Source of the DNA: Gracilariopsis chorda
Lineage: Eukaryota; Rhodophyta; Florideophyceae; Gracilariales; Gracilariaceae
Length of the DNA: 64,000 nucleotides
Assembly (NCBI GenBank): GCA_003194525.1
Contig: NBIV01000007.1
Location: 310,001 to 374,000, forward strand
Direction of reading: 5' to 3'
The notes below the pieces were generated by a model that was given only the letters and a program-made list of their open reading frames with translations, ran no database searches and was not told where the DNA came from. Of this stretch, positions 43,072 through 53,644 are shown piece after piece (positions within the stretch are counted from its first letter, which is position 1; each line of letters starts with the position of its first letter). A program made the translations under genes and the position numbers.

Positions 43072-44189
43072 ATGAGGGCCATTCTTGTTTCGCGTGGGAT
43101 GTTGGAAGACGAATGTGGGATGGAGTATCCGTCGCCGGGGGAGGAAAAGGGGAAGAAGAAAGTTGGGAGGTATCCGAGTAGGGTGAGGTTTTGGGAAACA
43201 CACTTTCGGTGGAATGCGTTGGAGAGGTTGAGAAGGGTGATTTGAAGGGGGTAGGAGGTGATGGAGGAGCCTGTGAGTGAGGTTACAGACGTATCGGAGT
43301 ATAACTGGACGAGACAAACGAATGATTCCATACCGGTTGTTTCGGGGGTGTACCGGACGATATCATTGATGTGGCACTGCATGATGGCATGTTTAAAGAC
43401 AGGAACGACTTTGTTTCCGAAGACTGCGGCCATAGGATGGGCGAAGGTGGGGGTTGAAGAAGAGTAAGGTGAAGATTGGGATACGCGTTCTAAGAAGATG
43501 TTGTTGAAGTGTGCGAGAGCGAGTTGTTGCTTCAGGACGTCTGTGGCGCCTTTTTGGAAGAGGGTTGTGGAGAAGGAGTTGTGCTCGTCGGAGATTGTGA
43601 GAGGGAGAAAACTGGTGGAGTTGATACGTCCATTAAGGAGGTGTTCTTGGAGTGCGAGGCACTGCTTTGCGGAGGAGATGGATTTCTGGAAGGATGACTT
43701 GGAGAAGTCTGGGTGGTTGAGAAGGGAGATGAGTTCGTTGGCTCTGCGTGGGCTGAAGGAGGAAGCAATGGAGGAGATGCAGAGGACGAGTTGGTCGAGA
43801 TGGGGATTGTTGAGGAGAAGGGAAGGGGATTGGGACGAGGTATGGGGAGGTGGGTTTGGGGAGGAGACTGAACAGAGGGCGTGACTTGCCATGTGGTGTG
43901 CGTTATGTTTTTGGAGGGAAAGGGAGGCCTGTTGGATGTGATAGGGTTCATCTTCGGCGAGGGGGACGTTGTCGGAGGGGCGGTGTGAGGGAGTGGGAGA
44001 AGGAATGGTGGAGAGGTTTGGAACAGATTTTCGTCGCTTGGTCCTTGGAGGGAACTGGATGGGAGCGTTGGCGGAGGAGGAAGGGCGTTTGTCGGGGGTG
44101 AGTCGATGAGGGCACCTGCGTTGGTGACTGTGGAGAGAGAACGCGGTGCGGCCATAGAAGGTGCAACGGGGATGGCAACAGGGTATCAT
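42942..44189 (-). CDS. Zinc-finger protein like KDZ/Plavaka transposases, N-terminal half
   Basis: The frame is open from 44387, but its first ATG is at 44189, giving 415 residues. It begins with a C-x3-C-x12-H-x3-C zinc finger (MIPCCHPRCTFYG to HQRRC), then a Ser/Pro-rich basic linker, then a folded part. The diagnostic piece is VQLYSDTSVTSLTGSSITSY, followed by PLQITLLNLS and LLGYLPTFFF. KDZ/Plavaka transposases have the same order: LYSD with the first catalytic Asp, a YP-x3-x-GN strand, then LLGYLP. Then come RETRMALIQRAISAIF and the frame stops near where those proteins carry YPLL-x3-DYPEQ. The remaining catalytic residues are thus absent here. Position at the very end of the cassette fits a transposase. 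The match is by eye and needs a profile search. Confidence 0.5.
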   Translation of the reverse strand: MIPCCHPRCTFYGRTAFSLHSHQRRCPHRLTPDKRPSSSANAPIQFPPRTKRRKSVPNLSTIPSPTPSHRPSDNVPLAEDEPYHIQQASLSLQKHNAHHMASHALCSVSSPNPPPHTSSQSPSLLLNNPHLDQLVLCISSIASSFSPRRANELISLLNHPDFSKSSFQKSISSAKQCLALQEHLLNGRINSTSFLPLTISDEHNSFSTTLFQKGATDVLKQQLALAHFNNIFLERVSQSSPYSSSTPTFAHPMAAVFGNKVVPVFKHAIMQCHINDIVRYTPETTGMESFVCLVQLYSDTSVTSLTGSSITSYPLQITLLNLSNAFHRKCVSQNLTLLGYLPTFFFPFSSPGDGYSIPHSSSNIPRETRMALIQRAISAIFRFEGIHSATFASLLPFLAIKHGSPSSQLLFSNSS

Positions 44190-44521
44190 GGCGGGGGAAG
44201 GAAAACGGAGAACGGGATGCTTGGAAACAGAGAAGGGAGGGTGGTGGCGGAGTGGGATATCGCGGAGCGTAATATTATGGCGCACGTAGATGAGGTGGTG
44301 CACGTGATGCAGAGCGTCTTTTCGTAGGGCGTGGGGTAGAGCATGCGATGCAGGGAGCAGGTCGGGCAAGAGGTGATAGAAAGCCAAAGCTATTTGGTTC
44401 TGTAAACGCTATGTATCTATTCTATCTATTCTATTTTGCTATTTGAAGGGGCACTCGCTCAGGGCCAGTAAGATTTGGCTTCCCCATGCACCTGAGAGGG
44501 TAGGTATTAGTGGAGTCTGGC

Positions 44522-44719
44522 GCTAGTTTTACCTCCAAAGAAACTGGGAAATTCCTAGTATACTGCTAGTCTTTTGTCCCAAGCAAACTAGCTCTGTGCT
44601 ATGTATGGAATTATTTTGAGAAATTTGATTCATTCAGAATTGGGTTTGAAGAGCTTTATTCGTTCATTTTAATTCTTTGGCTTTTGAATGCCAAACTAGC
44701 ATAACGAGAACACCGACGT
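44522..44719. repeat. Right subterminal motif array and inverted repeat
   Basis: GCTAGTTT at 44522-44529, GCTAGTCT at 44565-44572, and the reverse form AAACTAGC at 44585-44592 and 44693-44700. The last joins the 24-nt inverted repeat at 44696-44719. Counting both ends, the exact 8-mer occurs five times in under 500 bp and was not noticed elsewhere in the window. Confidence 0.6.
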
Positions 44720-45545
44720 TGGACACGAGAGAGTCAGTTAGCGGTTGGCCACAGTAGCGGACCTGAACCACACATTGTGTGATGAATTCTAACTAGTTTT
44801 ATTTATTACGTCACACCAATTTCTGGGATGGTTAGTACTATGCCGCTGCACCTGTAAACCTTCCCCGAATAAGCGGTTCTGGCTCTAGACATTGTGGCCT
44901 TTGTGAGTTGTCTACTTTCTTTGGGTGGATACTTCGTTGCTTACGGTTGTCTAACCCCCCTTGCACAATTTAAGAGACCCATCATCGGTGTTTTTTCAAC
45001 GACCATTGTGTTTTTGCCTTTTATAAGGTATGGAGCCGTCATCGCCGTTTCGCCTCGTCACTCTCGCAACTACCTTATCCTTATTTCTTGCCCTTTACCA
45101 TTAACAGAATAGCTTTCAGCTATCCACTGCTCGTGCTCGCCCAGGCCCACATGTGACATTTTTTCTGGAACTGGCATGTCTAAGAAAGAGGTTAACAACG
45201 CTTCTACGGATAAATGTAGAGTAATGGCCTCCGAGGTACTTGCGGATATATCTGCTCATACATCAATAATTAGAATTGGTGTCCAATGTTTAACCGCACC
45301 ACCCTCTATTCCTACTCGTCCGATGTGAGAAGAGATCAATTTTGTCCCAGCCTTACCTTCCGATACATGCACCAAAATTCATATAAATTGATCAAACCGC
45401 CGGCCCTGCTGGTGAAGAACAATATGGGTGGACGACGGATTAGCGCAATAAAGTGCGAAAAATTGAGTAGTTTATGGCGAAGAGAAGGCGGACCATGCCA
45501 CTTAGACTGTAGAAGACGATTCTGTTCACTTAATTATGCGACAGT
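44720..45545. other. Spacer with small unsupported frames
   Basis: A 50-codon frame with ATG at 45176 (MSKKEVNNASTDKCRVMASE) and a 72-codon hydrophobic frame at 44894-45112 have no known family. This DNA does not read as the integrase part missing from the gypsy copy at 31.3 kb, so the cassette is not a simple insertion into that copy. Confidence 0.35.
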
Positions 45546-46380
45546 TGTAGTGAAATGACCGAAGATGGGGAACCCCACGGACACATTAGGGTTCTTCCTC
45601 TCTTGAGCGGAACTGAGCGGCAGAGCCCTTCGGGGAATGACACGACTACGTAGGGTGTAGGAGACCGAAGCCAGTCTTTTGAAGCCTGAGTGGGAAGCAG
45701 GGACTAAGAATCGGTTACAACAGAGAGTGAAATGTGTCTCTATTTTAGAGATTTTTGTCCGACAAGAGGCGGTATGTGCGAGCTCAAGCTAGCAACATGC
45801 CGGGGAAAGCGGAAAACTACCCCAGCAAGGAGAAGTGACGACATATGAGTATGAGAGAGTCATGAGAGTGATGAATTAAAGCAGCTATGACGGGGGAGCA
45901 TTTTATACAAGGGCAAAACCAAATTGATCGGAAAAACACTCTTAATGACAGGTCCCTTTATTTTTGGAAGCGGGTTGAGACAACCGTGAGCAACGGAGTA
46001 TCCCTCCTTGGAAGAGTAGTCAACTTGCAAAGGCCACAATATCTACACCCAGGAAACCTTAGTTGTGGAAGGTATACTGGTGCAGCGGCTGGTGAGCCGT
46101 CGCACTAACTATACACCGTACTAAAAATGGGTGTAAACTAACAAAATAAACTAACTAGAACTCACCCCACAATATTTGGTTCACTTCCAGTATGGTGGCC
46201 AGCCACTAACTGACTCTTTCGTGCCCCACGTGTCCAAATCATTAGCTCGCTGGGCCAATATTCATATGGGCAGTTCAAATGATGCACACTACCAAAAATT
46301 TCCGGAAATAATACGAAATCACCAGATATCCACTACAGAGGGCATGCAATTAATATCTCCCTCTTTATTCGGAAAAACAA
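45546..46380 (-). mobile_element. Ty3/gypsy-type LTR, solo or truncated
   Basis: Same block order as the LTR at 2399-3260: a TGTAG start, GAGCGG-CAGAGCCCTT, TATACAAGGGCAAAACC, an AATAAACTAACTAG stretch and GTGGCCAGCCACTAA. It is closest to that copy, with further matches down to about 46370. Its orientation agrees with minus-strand elements, so it is not the 5' LTR of the plus-strand gag that follows. About 46390-46410 resembles the sequence just inside the LTR at 53376. It is old, worn, and has no coding part of its own. Confidence 0.55.
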
Positions 46381-47639
46381 CCACGAACAAGGGCGACTAC
46401 CACCGGAAATGGGTGACAAAACCATTAAGGTCTCCAATTCTCCGACGCCAACCTCTGATTAATGGAATCAATAACCAGCTAACGTAGAAAACCGTCCTCA
46501 TGCGAGTCCACTTCCAAATTCTGGACCCAACTCTTGTAGAGCTCAATCCACCCTCAAAGCAGGAGAAAAGAACAATGAAACAACTCTGACTCCGATTGGG
46601 AACATTAAGACGGGGTGTTTGGTCTGTGCCCTTGCCGCAAGGAAACAATCCTTCGGTGTAACCTGCTTTTCACTGTGCATCTTCACAGCAGTACTTTGAA
46701 CTTCCACCCCCGTGCCTGCCGAACCGACTCCAGGTGGGCATCGGCCATCATATCTGTAGTACAGTGGGTATTGTGCATGCTCCTACTGATGGGCTGCTAC
46801 GGAAGATTCCTAATGGAGTACTCTTATTTTCTAAGTGGTGCCATGTTGGCACACCACTCCAGCGGATTATAATTCAATTAGGGAGGATAACCAAACTTAG
46901 ATTTTTATAGAATACAGTACATAGTTTCCATTGAGGTCAGCTCGTTGCACTGCATATAGTGCGCCGCTGGAAGCTCCACCTCCGGGGAATTAAACCAAGC
47001 ACCCTTGAGGCTTGTTCTAGTTCGTATGGGTTAACCTCGTGATACTCACCTTCAAGTACACTATTATGTTATCCTCTATGTGTGGTTTCTAAGCCAACGA
47101 TACCCAGCGCGTCCCATAGCAGGGCCTGTAGGATTATCATACGCCCAGTGAACCCGTTTTCCGCTTGGTGCTTGCGGATCTACTTTCAGGATTCCCCCGG
47201 TCGCCGCTCCTGTGTTAGGGAGTCCACTACCTATTGGAACCCATCTGTTAGGCCGAATCGAAAAGTCCTATTTTACGGACGGTATGCTCACCACTGGATG
47301 TAACACAACTGGGCTCCCGAGCTAGAAGATTTGTTCCTTAGGGTGTATCTAAAAGAGTGCGACAAAAAAGCTCTAGAATTTCACCGACTGGACCCCCCTT
47401 GCAATGGAATCCTTCCCTAGGCTGATTCGGAAGTGGAAGTAAATCACCCCGACCTACTCCTTTATGTACGCCCAATAAACTACCGCGGAAACCCCCTCTC
47501 AGCTTCCCCAGGTGCCGGGCTCCCAGGTTGGACGCAGCACGCACAGCGCCCCTCAAGGACCCATTTCCACGCTGGATGATTCTGAACGTCTCCTACGGAA
47601 TGCTGGTTCCAGTTTCGAACGGTTCTGACAACGCCTAAG
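46381..47639. other. Region between gypsy fragments
   Basis: Short open frames only. Part may be leader or worn LTR of the gag fragment that starts near 47640, and part may be internal sequence of the element ending at 46380. Nothing more precise can be said. Confidence 0.35.
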
Positions 47640-50600
47640 GAGAACATATGACCAGAGAGCAGCAGATACCCCCGACACGTCTCAGGAGAATGCTGCAGTG
47701 GAAGTTGAAGCTCCGCAGACATGGTCACAACTGCCTTCCCCTCAGGAGATCCAAGCCCAGGGCGTGATAGAACCTGATAAACGTATCGAGTCTATGGCCC
47801 CACGCTTCACCGATTGGCTCTCCAAAGAGCTCGCCGAACGTTCCTGCAGGTTTCGAGGCGCATCTTGAATCCAGCTACCACGCCCTAGTGGAGGAGATTT
47901 CGATCAAAAGTGCGCACCCCGCGGCAGACGCCCTCTTGGACTCCGATGCTTTCCTAGAAGTGATTTCTGATTTATCCGAGCAGGAGTTTGCTCCCAAACC
48001 ATGCAGCTACAACAGTTAGCTGCGTTTCAGAGTACACCTTCCATACAGAATAGGTTTTTTTCTATCAACTCCTAAGGTAACGCAGGTCAGAAGAGGACAG
48101 GATACTGCCATTCCTCGCGCCGGAGAAGGACAGGAAACCGTCGGAAAGGAACGGCGAAGCATTAGGAAGACCGCTATGAACGGTTTGGACCTGATACCCC
48201 ATGGTGGAGGACAGGATATCGGTTGTGACAAAATATACCTTCGGAGAGAAGGACAGAATACTCAGGTGGTGATTCGCGATAACAGGGACCACTTCAGACA
48301 CCCATACACCACTCAAGAAAGACGAAGCCGAGAACGGAGGAACAGAAGAAAAAATGGAAGAGGCCCTGATTCGGAGATTAGTACGGGCTCCGAATCCGGG
48401 AACAGCTACGACTCAGAGGACGAAGTGGCTCTGAAGGAGAAACGACCAAGTGTCAGGAAGAGCTTCCGGTTAAACGATCTACTCCCCAAGGTGGTGGATT
48501 ATGAAACCTACAGATTAAATGATGGCTCCACTCTTTACGACACGTCAGTCGCTAAACGACTTACCAAGATTCAGCGCCGAATGGATATTCAAATAAAGAA
48601 ACACACCTTTTCAGGCGATGCCCCCATCTCCGCGATGAACGTCGTTACACGGTTCCGCTCGGCATGTAATACCAACGGCGTGCATGAGGGTGCCGTTTTG
48701 CGGTGGTTTCAGTTCTACCTCACTGGGCAGGCGCACTCCCTCGTACAACCCGGCCTCACAGAAGCAAGCGCCATTGTGGATGATCCTGGAACGGATGTCT
48801 TGATGACGTACCTCGAGGTGGTCAACTTCCTTCTGAAACAGTATGCTCCAGACTACGTGATTGCGGATGCCGGTGCTGACGTCACGTACTACCGGCAAAG
48901 CACGGGAATGACCGAAACGGAGTTTTCCCAGACACTCTGGAGCAAGGCCTTAAGGTGCAGAGACGTGTACTCCGAGCGGCAGTTAAAGTCACTACTGGTC
49001 GAGGGACTCCTCCCTTCGATACGCGGGATGGTGCTCAATCATTTGACTAGGCATCGTCGGACCACCTATACGGAGTTTGTGCGCTTCGCAGAACCCTACG
49101 GGGACAATCACCGTGCTGCACGGCGAAGCAAGGCTCTAATTTTGGACAAACCCTCCACCTCAAGGAATCGCACGGCGACGGCCTTTACGTTGGACACCAG
49201 CACCTCAAGAGACGGGGAAGACCTAATGATCGAGCAGGAGCAGAACGCCCTTGCTCACAGCTTCGCTTTAACCCAAATGTTACGGTTCCGTTCACGGGCA
49301 CCGTTGTCACCCACATCATACACCTCAGTGGTATCCCTTCCAAACGTCTGTTTTGCAACTCCTCGAAGTTTACCACCTCCTTGTAGGACTTGTTTGTCCG
49401 CAGAACCGTTCCACTGCACCACTTTCACCCCGAAAATGAGGGCTGCCATCTGCTAAGCGAGGGAGAAGAATTTCCAGGCAGCGAAAGATACCTATTTGGA
49501 GAATGATAGTTATCATAAAGCTTATTGCGATTTCCGCTCCCTCAAGATCGTTATGGGTACCGCACCACATTGGGGAAAGCTGCTCTTCCAGTCCCAGCAC
49601 CACCTAGACAGGGACCGGCTGCCCCGGTTGCAGCTCCTATCACCTCGCAAGGGAACGCTGCGACCCCAGTTGCACCGCTGCAACCGAACGCAGCGCCTAG
49701 AACTCCAACACTCTCTACTCTGGAAAACCCTCAGGACCGCTCGTAGAGGCTCCGTGTGGCTCCCTTCCCTCGAGTCTCAGTCCATCGAAAGCCGCCTCTA
49801 GTAAAGAGGGTGAACCCGTGTGCCAATTTGCAATGGATTTGGTGTACAACCGACCCCAAAATGCAACTAAATCACTGGATTCCCCATTTTCAGTGAACTC
49901 ATCCACCACCTCCGAGGAATCAGTACATCTGCTCCGACGCGAGAACTCTAAAGTATTTGGTTCCTCAGATTACTCTTCTCTTGCATCAACCACCGCACGT
50001 GCCATCTTGGACACAGGCGCCGGACTAAACCTGGTACACGTCAACATGATCCCTAGGTCGGCCCTGAACTCCGTAAGGACGGACAAACTACCAACAGTGC
50101 GTGACGCCTCGTGGCGAACGGTAAAAATCCTCGGGGCTCTGCAGTTATATCTCCATGTCGGATCCTAAAAGGTAAGAAGGTGGTTCCTTTTGGTGACAAA
50201 ATTGGCCACACACTACATATTGGTGGCTTCTTTTGTGGTCCGGTATGTACGTGCCATCTACCCACGCCTGCGAAAGGTGATATTTCATATTGCCGCCCTT
50301 TTAGGTATCGTTTCTGCATCTCTGGGACCCGACGAAATTGCATTTCAAGTGCATAGACCCCCAAAGGAGACGCAGTAGAACAAACTCCGCGTGGAGAAAA
50401 GTGTTCAAATACCGGCGAGGAGCCAGGCTAGAGTCTGGGAACAGTCATCCACCCCAGGCTTGTCCTTCTTACAGAGGAGCCCTCACCTTACTACGAGGCA
50501 ACACTCCATGATGGCGAAGGGGTTCACGGAAATAGTTCCAACCATCCCCTTCAGGGTTGTCGTTGCCAACCTTAAGGAGTCCCCTTTAAGGCTCCACAAT

Positions 50601-50873
50601 GGCACCGCAGTGGGGATAGCTCTGTCCGCTCCTACACGACTGGCTCAGATCCTGCCAAAAGAATACCTCACCGTACAGGACACTGTCACTGCTATGGAGA
50701 CTGGTTCTTCACCGTCGCCTCATAAGGAGACTCTCACCGCCCCACAGCAGGAGAAGCTTCAAATTGGCGAAGAATTTGTGAAGTATCGCCCTAGCATAAA
50801 TCTGGAGAGTTTGCAGTTCACCACGGTAAAGCGCATATATTCTTCGAACGCAGCCACTTCCTCGTGTAGATAG
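47640..50873 (+). mobile_element. Ty3/gypsy fragment: gag and protease
   Basis: Fossil gypsy piece on the plus strand. The gag N-terminal region (about 47640-48175), gag core (48176-49456, with TFSGDAPISAMNVVTRFRSA and a capsid-like region), and a retropepsin with DTGAG near 50010 followed by its linker (to 50873) are seen. Reverse transcriptase, RNase H and integrase are absent. It is broken, with several breaks, and its 3' part is lost. It differs clearly from the gag of the 52-64 kb element, so it is another family. No LTR pair to date it. Confidence 0.8.
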
Positions 50874-51039
50874 AGGTATGTATGATCGCATTATCATTGT
50901 TGAAAGTGCCAAGTTTGCTCTTCTCCAAAGACACTAGCTATCTATGGTAGTAAATTACACTGTAGTCCCTCACAGTAATTTGTAGAATTCTGATTTCCAG
51001 TAATAGAAACCAATGGACAGACATCCTAGCAAGATATTG

Positions 51040-51640
51040 CTCCTCATATCATAAACTAATCTCCTCCATTTTTACTCTCAAAAACTCGTTGAGGTTCCTG
51101 CCAAGTATCATGCACATAATATGCAAATCCATCCGGTTCATCTAGATTAAACTTCTTCTCATCGCTGAAAATCACTTTGCACGATAAATAGTCTCCACGA
51201 GATATATTACGACGTGCGTATTCTATACTTATAGTTTTGCGCTTCTCAGTCATATTTTGCGATATTGAAGATGTTCACATTGGGCTAGTAATTGGTGACA
51301 CCTTCGCACTCCGATGTTAAATTGAGCGAAGATTTTAGTTGAAACGTAGAATGAATTTCTTTGGACGTTTTTCTTACTAGTACTCTTTTCTGTTGCACTA
51401 ACATCTTGGACGTTTTCTTGATGTTTCCATGCAGTTTAGATGTCTTTTTGGGTCTCCATGCTGATTTTACTGCTCCTAGAGAGCGGTTGATAGTGTCAGA
51501 AATATATTGAAAGGACATCCCTTCATGTCTCATGGCATGAATCTGCCCGAGTTCTAACTCAGAAAGACGAGGGTCTTTGGCCATGTTTGGTTTGCCAAAA
51601 TGCTGGGCGAAAGCGATCAAGATGTGGCAAAGAACTGTTT
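51040..51640 (-). mobile_element. Tc1/mariner transposase relic
   Basis: Two minus-strand stretches. 51620-51285 has a helix-turn-helix region (LSELELGQIHAMRHEGMSFQ, then YISDTINRS) followed by a GRPKK-like AWRPKKTSK. 51253-51056 has KVIFSDEKKFNLDEPDG, with the second catalytic Asp of the DDE core, then YYVHDTWQEPQ. The pieces are in different frames. About 50 residues of the first catalytic region are unreadable and the C-terminal third is missing. No terminal inverted repeats were found. A dead plain DNA transposon. Confidence 0.75.
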
Positions 51641-52462
51641 ACTTGATGGTAGTAAACATCTAACGAACGGCTAAGCTGGTTTGTATATGGTGCAGATTTT
51701 GTGGAAGTGCGTTTATTTTTTTTCGTGTACTTATTACTGTTTCGTAGGGTTTAAAGAAGTTTTCTATGTTGGTGCAGTGATATTCTACCGCGTGCGAAGT
51801 GGTGAGTTAGAGGGTTCGTTTAGGATTAAATAAGCTCTACATTGACCAAGGCTACATGATCTCAAACGGAGAGAAAGACCCAGAGTCTTTCCGTGGGCTG
51901 CGTGTATTTGATGTTGTTTCGCGGACTCTAGTCTAATAACTTCTTCTTGAAATAAATCGGGTTGCGAAAGTCATGCAAACAGCTGCTTTTTGGCAACTAT
52001 TTGACACTATGCAATCGCTCGATTGAAAGCCATAGGGCACTGTCACTCACAGTACCAGTCGACGCTTATTCACCACGACAGCCCCCTGACTTTATCGTGG
52101 TCAGCTTGTAGATGACACACCCTTGCGAGCTGTTTGCACTGCTCCTGAATGCGCTTCGCGACGTCAGCGGCACGCTTTACTGGCGCCAATTCTAAGTCTT
52201 TTTCCGAATCCATAACACAAGCATTGTTTGTATCAATAAACTTTCAATCCAAACTTTGTGCATCAGAATCTAATAACTTGTTTGCATCTTCAGCGCAGCG
52301 CTGCGTGAACAATCTCCCCAGCACTTTTTGAGAGAGCATGCGGTTTCTAGTAGCATTAGAATATCGGTTCACACCCAGTAATCTCTCCAGAACCAAAGGG
52401 CACAGTTCGGTCCGCCTTAGTCGTGATTTGATGATCTCTCTTGAGAATGCACAGCAATATGC
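51641..52462. other. Spacer, nothing recognised
   Basis: Small frames at 52149-52331 and 52338-52583 have no known family, and the second runs into the LTR. No repeats or RNA genes were seen. Confidence 0.45.
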
Positions 52463-53376
52463 TGTAGAGCAAAACCCTCTGAAGAAAGTTCACTTACCGG
52501 ATGTCCGGGGTCCGCCCTCTATTGAGGTGAACACAGCGGAAGAGCCCTCTGCCCGTACTCAGGGCGGTGCATGCCGGGTGTAAGACCGAAGACGGTTACT
52601 GGATATACCTGCAGAGGTGAGGGACCAAGGGATAGTAAGACCAACAGGGAATTGTGGAAAACCCGGAAAAGAGATAGGAAAAAGGGGTACCGTAGGACGG
52701 TGAACGCTGGTGGGAAAGCACAACCCAGAGTGGAGCCGCAGACCGTGCGACAAGCGGTGACAGATCCGTAGGCGGAGCGACAACGATAAGGAACAACAAA
52801 TGAATACCTTATACAGGGGCGGAAACCGATCACAGTCTCAGGACAATCCGTACTTCCGGATGATAAGTAGAACCAATAGATGGAGCTTCCTACATGACCC
52901 TGAGGGGTAGACGCACCAAAACCAGCCGTGGTTACCCTCCACGAGGGGTAGTGGACCTACTTAGGTGGATACGACTATACCCCGGCCTTCGGGAGGAAGA
53001 CGCGACTCAGTTACCTTTTACTGTAGGGGAGGTCGGTTGAGGCAAGCCTCACCTAAGTAGTTTCTACTGAAATAAACTAAATCAATTAATTAATACGGTG
53101 CAAACCTTACGAGGTCCATACACGTGGTCAACCCGCTGTCAGGGTGCCTCGCAGTGCTGTGCCACCAACATCCACCTGCCAGGTGTCCACAAAGTACAGT
53201 ATACCACCTGTACCCAGGTCCAATGCCCGACTCACCGGTGAAGGTACCCATTATCGACTGTGCCAAATCAACGCAAAACAGGGGGTACTTCATAACCATA
53301 GCCACGTCACCTTACGGGGTAATACATTCTGTATGAATGTCTTCACCACCGATACTACCGGTTCCACTGCTCCACA
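52463..53376 (-). repeat. 3' LTR of the gypsy chromovirus, 914 bp
   Basis: Starts TGTAGAGC and ends GCTCCACA, which are inverted copies with one mismatch, as expected of LTR ends. The next bases on the plus strand are a pyrimidine run, the complement of the polypurine tract. Confidence 0.85.
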
Positions 53377-53644
53377 TCTCCCCCTCCTTAAGGCAAGGGT
53401 TCACGCCTCCCAGCGCGGGAAATTGCCCACTGCCGGTGCATAAATACTCGAGCCACAATGGCGACTACCGACTCCCAGTTTCTTCTTCACACTCTCAGAA
53501 GGCTCCGAGCGATCCGGGTACAGGGTCACAATCTCCTCCGGTTCCTCGGCTTCAATCTTCTTCTCTGATCTCTCCTCTTTCGCCAGGAATGCAGCCTTTT
53601 CACACCAACCCGCTCCGGGATCATCGCCAGCCGCGCGGCCGGCT

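Larger units (their letters stand above)
31271..44719. mobile_element. Candidate 13.4-kb DNA transposon with epigenetic genes
   Basis: The proposed ends are a 24-nt inverted repeat (31271-31294 and 44696-44719, about 21 of 24 matching), flanked by TGGACTT on the left and TGGACAC on the right as a possible worn target duplication. GCTAG-type motifs cluster inside both ends. Cargo: leftward ParB-like, charged and 2-oxoglutarate dioxygenase-like genes; rightward DNA methyltransferase-SET and coiled-coil genes; and at the right end a zinc-finger gene resembling KDZ/Plavaka transposases. The transposase-like gene appears C-terminally short and several genes carry in-frame TGA or TAG, so this copy is likely not autonomous. 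A caution: the left repeat overlaps sequence that also reads as gypsy integrase, so the exact left boundary is uncertain by tens of bases. Confidence 0.5.

Noticed and set aside
43498-44327. Plus-strand frames across the zinc-finger gene
   Set aside because: They are G-rich mirror frames of the longer minus-strand gene and have no motif.
45546-50873. Treating the LTR at 45.5 kb and the gag at 48 kb as one element
   Set aside because: The LTR matches minus-strand elements, while gag is on the plus strand. They are more likely two neighbouring fragments.
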